A program made the translations under genes and the position numbers. This document shows, piece after piece, positions 60,966-64,000 of a stretch of DNA of 64,000 bases. The DNA is from Paraburkholderia aromaticivorans (lineage in GTDB: Bacteria; Pseudomonadota; Gammaproteobacteria; Burkholderiales; Burkholderiaceae): NCBI RefSeq assembly GCF_002278075.1, contig NZ_CP022989.1, forward strand, positions 1,302,001 to 1,366,000, given 5' to 3'. Each line of letters opens with the position of its first letter. Position 1 is the stretch's first letter. Below the pieces are notes generated by a model. That model was not told where the DNA came from and did not search any database. It saw only the letters and a program-made list of their open reading frames with translations.

Positions 60966-62189
60966 ATGCGCATCTCCAGCACGCAGTACTTCAACATGAA
61001 CGTCGCGACGATGAGCGATCAGCAAGCTCAACTGTCGCAGTTGTACGCCGAGATCTCGAGCGGCGTGAGCCTCTCCACTCCGTCGGACAATCCGCTCGGC
61101 GCGGCACAGGCGGTGCAGTTGAGCTCGACGGCGACGACCCTGTCGCAATACACGACCAATCAGGGCAGCGCGCTGGCGTCGCTCCAGCAGGAAGACACCA
61201 CGCTCGGCAGCGTCAACACCGTGCTGCAAACCATTCATACGCTGGTGCTGCGTGCCGGCGACGGTTCGCTGAACGACGGCGACCGCGGCTCGATCGCGAC
61301 GCAACTGCAAAGCTTGCGCAGCCAGTTGATGACGCTCGCCAATTCGACCGACCCGCAAGGCAACTACCTGTTCGCCGGCTATCAGAGCAGCGCGCAGCCG
61401 TACACCACGAATTCGGCCGGCGTCGTGACCTATTCGGGCGATACGGGCACGCCCGCCGTGCAGATCACCGCATCGCACGTCGTGCAGACCGGCGACAACG
61501 GCATTGCGATTTTCGGCAGCGTGGCGCCAATCGGCACGAGTGCCGTGCCGGCCGCGACGACCGGCAACACCGGCACGGGCGTGATCAGCTCGGTGAGCCT
61601 GAATAACCCGACCGATCCGACCAATGCGGACAAGTATTCGATCAATTTCTCGTCGGCGACCACCTACACGGTGAGCCAGACCGACCCGGCCACCGGCGCG
61701 GTGACCACGAGTGCGCCGCAGGCGTTCACCGCCGGGTCGGCCATCACGCTCGGCGGCCAGTCGGTGACGATCACCGGCGCGCCGAACGCCGGCGACAGCT
61801 TTTCGGTGACGCCGGCCACGCAAGGCAGCATGGACGTATTCGCCAATCTGAGCCAGTTGATCACCACGCTGCAAACGCCGGTGTCGGGCGGCGCCTCGAC
61901 GGCCAGCTTCCAGAGCGCGCTGACCACCAGCATGGCCCAGCTCGAGAACACGATGAACAACGTCGTGACGGCGCAGGCGGCGGTGGGTGGCCGCGAGCAG
62001 GAAGTGCAGGCATTGCAGACGGTCACGCAAACCAACACGTTGCAGACCTCGAGCAATCTGGCCGATCTGACGCAGACCGACATGGTCAAGACGATCGGCA
62101 AGTACACGATGACGCAGGCTGCGTTGCAAGCGGCGCAGCAGGCATTCGCGAAGATTCAGAACATCTCGCTGTTCCAGTACCTGAACTGA
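60966..62189 (+). CDS. flgL: Flagellar hook-associated protein 3 FlgL
   Basis: A 407-residue protein: N-terminal MRISSTQYFNMNVATMSDQQAQLSQLYAEISSGVSLSTPSDNPLGAAQAVQLS and a C-terminal ANLSQLITTL...QTDMVKTIGKYTMTQAALQAAQQAFAKIQNISLFQYLN, the FlgL pattern. The middle insert (about 220-285) resembles the FlgE and FlgK modules. It starts at 60966, 10 nt after the flgK stop, with GAGG upstream. Confidence 0.95.
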   Translation: MRISSTQYFNMNVATMSDQQAQLSQLYAEISSGVSLSTPSDNPLGAAQAVQLSSTATTLSQYTTNQGSALASLQQEDTTLGSVNTVLQTIHTLVLRAGDGSLNDGDRGSIATQLQSLRSQLMTLANSTDPQGNYLFAGYQSSAQPYTTNSAGVVTYSGDTGTPAVQITASHVVQTGDNGIAIFGSVAPIGTSAVPAATTGNTGTGVISSVSLNNPTDPTNADKYSINFSSATTYTVSQTDPATGAVTTSAPQAFTAGSAITLGGQSVTITGAPNAGDSFSVTPATQGSMDVFANLSQLITTLQTPVSGGASTASFQSALTTSMAQLENTMNNVVTAQAAVGGREQEVQALQTVTQTNTLQTSSNLADLTQTDMVKTIGKYTMTQAALQAAQQAFAKIQNISLFQYLN

Positions 62190-62213
62190 TGTCACGTGTC
62201 GTCTGAAAGGGAG

Positions 62214-62256
62214 AAGGGCGGAACCGGTGTGAGCCGGGTCCGCCCTTTTTGTTTTT
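62214..62256 (+). terminator. Rho-independent terminator of flgKL
   Basis: An imperfect 14-bp stem (AAGGGCGGA-A-CCGG with CCGG-G-TCCGCCCTT, one mismatch) with a TGTGAG loop, followed by TTTTTGTTTTT, 24 nt after flgL. Confidence 0.9.
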
Positions 62257-62720
62257 GCGTGCGCTGCATTGCGCAGTCGATGCTGGCTCTCGAACGCGAC
62301 GGCATGCGCCGGCAGTCCCGATCATCTGGCCGGCTCGCTCGATTCGCTCAAGCGCTGACTATCCCATACGCGTCGAGCTGCATAGGATCTCGAGCGAAAT
62401 ATCTTGCCGACACTCACGAACCGATTCGATTGTTAATGAACGTGCGCTTTCGCATGGTCAACAGACTGGCAAAACCGGAGTATCGAATCAATGACGCAAC
62501 ACAGCCGGGGGTCTCGGCTGAACTGGAAACAGTCAGGTTGGATTGCGAGCGCAAAATAAACACGCCAGAGCCGGCGTAGGAATATTGATGGCTGCAGCGG
62601 TCCGGCGTCAGAGCGGCGTCCACATCGTCCATACCGCCGCACAACGGCGTTGTGGATGCCTACGGCGTAGAAGCAGCCGCACCTTCGCGACCGGCGCTCG
62701 GTGGCTCAGTCGGGGGCGTG
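62257..62720. other. Non-coding stretch between flgL and fliR
   Basis: The converging flgKL and fliPQR units leave 464 nt here. No reading frame resembles a protein; the larger open frames have poor codon bias and no ribosome-binding site. No repeat or RNA structure was recognised beyond the flgL terminator. Confidence 0.5.
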
Positions 62721-63503
62721 TTACCTGAACCCCGCCGCCACCCGCCCCATCTGGTCGAGGCCCACGTCGAAGAGCCGCACGAAGAACGGAATCATGTTCG
62801 GGACCATCAGTTGCAGAAGCAGCATGCCGATCAGCATGGTGAGCGGAAAGCCGATCTGGAAGACTCCGATCTGCGGCGCGGCGCGATTCAGAATGCCGAG
62901 CGCGAGGTTGGTGATGAGGAGCGCGACGACCACCGGCAACGACAGCAACAGCCCCGCCGAAAACACCGTGCTGCCGAAGTTCGCCAGCGTGCGCCAGCCC
63001 GGCGCGCCGAGAATGTTCGCCGACACCGGGACCGACTGGAACGTGGCGAGCAGCGCGCTGATCATCTGCAAATGGCCGTCGATCACCAGAAACACCAGCA
63101 TGGCGATGGTGTTCATGTAGCTCGACAGTACCTGGCTGGAACTACTCGCCTGCGCGTCGAAGAAAGTCGCGAAGCCGAGACCCATGCCGAGACCGACGAA
63201 GTCGCCGGTTGCGCTGATCGCCTGAAACACGATCTGCATGGTGATGCCGAGTGCGATGCCGATCAGGAACTGGTTGACGATGATCCACACGCCTTCGGCG
63301 GAAAACACCGTGACTTGCGGCAGCGCGCCGAGCGTCGGCGCGACGATGATCGTGACGAAGGCCGCCAGTCCGATCTTCACGCGGATCGGCAGCGAGCGGT
63401 TGCCGAGCACCGGCGCGGTGGCGACCATCGCGAGAATGCGCACGAACGGCCACAGGAACGCGGTGAGCCAGGCGTTCAGTTGCGCGTAGGTGACGGAAAA
63501 CAT
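62721..63503 (-). CDS. fliR: Flagellar type III export protein FliR
   Basis: A 260-residue integral membrane protein matching FliR: FVRILAMVATAPVLGNRSLPIRVKIGLAAFVTIIVAPTL, EGVWIIVNQFLIGIALGITMQIVFQAISATGDFVGLGMGLGFATFFD, GFPLTMLIGMLLLQLMVPNMIPFF. It forms the export gate with FliP and FliQ. It is the end of the minus-strand fliPQR group, which comes from outside the window. Confidence 0.96.
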   Translation of the reverse strand: MFSVTYAQLNAWLTAFLWPFVRILAMVATAPVLGNRSLPIRVKIGLAAFVTIIVAPTLGALPQVTVFSAEGVWIIVNQFLIGIALGITMQIVFQAISATGDFVGLGMGLGFATFFDAQASSSSQVLSSYMNTIAMLVFLVIDGHLQMISALLATFQSVPVSANILGAPGWRTLANFGSTVFSAGLLLSLPVVVALLITNLALGILNRAAPQIGVFQIGFPLTMLIGMLLLQLMVPNMIPFFVRLFDVGLDQMGRVAAGFR

Positions 63504-63540
63504 CGCGGGTCGGCGGGAAAGGTGAGAACCGGCGCGCCGC

Positions 63541-63810
63541 TCAGTTGACGAGCGTCGGAATGTTGGTGAGCGTCTGGCGCAGATAGTCGAGCATGGTCGT
63601 CAGCATCCACGGTCCGGCGATCACCATCGTGACGGCGATCGCGAGCAGCTTGGGAATGAACGACAGCGTGCTTTCGTTGATCTGCGTGGCCGCCTGGAAC
63701 AGGCTCACCACCAGACCGACCACCAGTGCGACCAGCAGCAGCGGCGCGGCAAGCAGCAGGCCGACATACATGGCCTGGTGCGCGAGCGTCATGACGGATT
63801 CTTGATTCAT
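63541..63810 (-). CDS. fliQ: Flagellar type III export protein FliQ
   Basis: An 89-residue protein with two membrane helices: AMYVGLLLAAPLLLVALVVGLVVSLFQAATQINESTLSFIPKLLAI, VTMVIAGPWMLTTMLDYL. This is the FliQ signature (helix-QAATQINE-helix). ATG at 63810; the longer in-frame start would add 14 non-conserved residues. Confidence 0.96.
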   Translation of the reverse strand: MNQESVMTLAHQAMYVGLLLAAPLLLVALVVGLVVSLFQAATQINESTLSFIPKLLAIAVTMVIAGPWMLTTMLDYLRQTLTNIPTLVN

Positions 63811-63872
63811 GGCGAGAGGACCGGAAGCGTGAAGGGCGCGAGGCGCGATCAAAAAACCGCGGAAAAAAAGGT

Positions 63873-64000
63873 TTAGACGAAGCTCTGTGCGAGCGAACCC
63901 AGCAGCAACTGCCAGCCGTCGACCAGCACGAACAGCATCAGCTTGAACGGCAGCGAAATAGTCGCGGGCGACACCATCATCATGCCCATCGACATCAGTA
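63873..64000 (-). CDS. fliP: C-terminal end of FliP (partial)
   Basis: The last 41 residues of a minus-strand gene entering from beyond the window: [20 protein letters not shown] then [20 protein letters not shown], matching the conserved C-terminus of the export-gate protein FliP. It lies 62 nt upstream of fliQ. Confidence 0.93.
   Translation of the reverse strand, partial: LMSMGMMMVSPATISLPFKLMLFVLVDGWQLLLGSLAQSFV

Noticed and set aside
58970..60997. Minus-strand 675-codon frame opposite flgK
   Set aside because: Antisense of a recognised axial protein; no motifs.
62196..62579. 127-codon frame after flgL
   Set aside because: It runs through the flgL terminator, has no ribosome-binding site and no recognisable product.
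1..64000. CRISPR arrays, insertion sequences, rRNA or tRNA genes
   Set aside because: Scanned for regularly spaced repeats, transposase motifs and conserved RNA sequences; none were recognised, apart from short inverted repeats and the repeats listed.

Overview
The window reads as a chromosomal segment of a beta-proteobacterium of the Burkholderia/Paraburkholderia group. Supporting signs are high GC with strong GC3 bias, the gene order flhDC-motAB-cheYAW-mcp-cheRDB-cheYZ, the DUF2844/DUF3443 pair, a PXPV-repeat protein, an H-NS-like protein with the GRGKPPKWI core, and the FlhF/FlhG/FliA set. It is dominated by a flagellar and chemotaxis supercluster, preceded by about 23 kb of flagellin, flagellin-modification and housekeeping genes.

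Layout. (1) 1-3.3 kb: tail of a membrane protein, a HAD-type phosphatase lipoprotein, about 1 kb without a confident gene, and a SphA/MetA-like outer-membrane protein. (2) 3.4-10.7 kb, minus strand: a tightly coupled seven-gene operon (TPR-GT41 O-GlcNAc-transferase-like protein, DegT aminotransferase, WbqC, a divergent DegT-like protein, GNAT, PhyH dioxygenase, methyltransferase). It lies directly downstream of fliC-fliD-fliT and is the best candidate for a flagellin glycan synthesis and transfer system. (3) 11-14.2 kb, minus strand: fliT, fliD and fliC, with a clear FliA promoter upstream of fliC. (4) 14.4-22.9 kb: aldo/keto reductase, rpsU, tag, a BadF-type kinase, a Cof-type HAD, a PXPV protein, a histidine phosphatase, aqpZ, an H-NS-like protein and a GT4 glycosyltransferase. 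(5) 23.6-36.2 kb, plus strand: flhDC, then a FliA-driven motAB and complete chemotaxis operon. (6) 36.5-38.3 kb: the DUF2844/DUF3443 pair. (7) 38.6-45.9 kb: flhB-flhA, flhF-flhG-fliA. (8) 45.9-49.5 kb, minus strand: a hicAB toxin-antitoxin module, flgN, flgM and flgA. (9) 49.7-57.6 kb: flgBCDEFGHIJ, then ycgR and flgKL. (10) 62.7-64 kb, minus strand: fliR, fliQ and the end of fliP.

Regulatory logic can be read from the DNA. FlhDC is encoded here. Three flagellar promoters (flhB, flhF, flgB) share a T-rich/TTATYC element exactly or nearly 32 nt upstream of an AATAAT-like -10, which fits class II control. Five promoters (fliC, motA, flgM, ycgR, flgK) carry FliA boxes of the form TMAAKTTT-N11/12-GCCGNNAA, which fits class III control by the FliA and FlgM encoded here. 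An unusual double palindrome sits about 150 nt upstream of flhD.

Most interesting points: FlhG keeps its FlhF-activating DQAxxLR helix but has lost both Walker-A lysines; the DUF3443 protein carries pepsin-like DTGS/NGILGIG/DSGS motifs; the putative flagellin-modification operon; the flhDC palindromes; the shared class II promoter element; a related module repeated in FlgE, FlgK and FlgL; and hicAB inserted between fliA and flgN. All assignments are from reading the sequence; no database search was possible.
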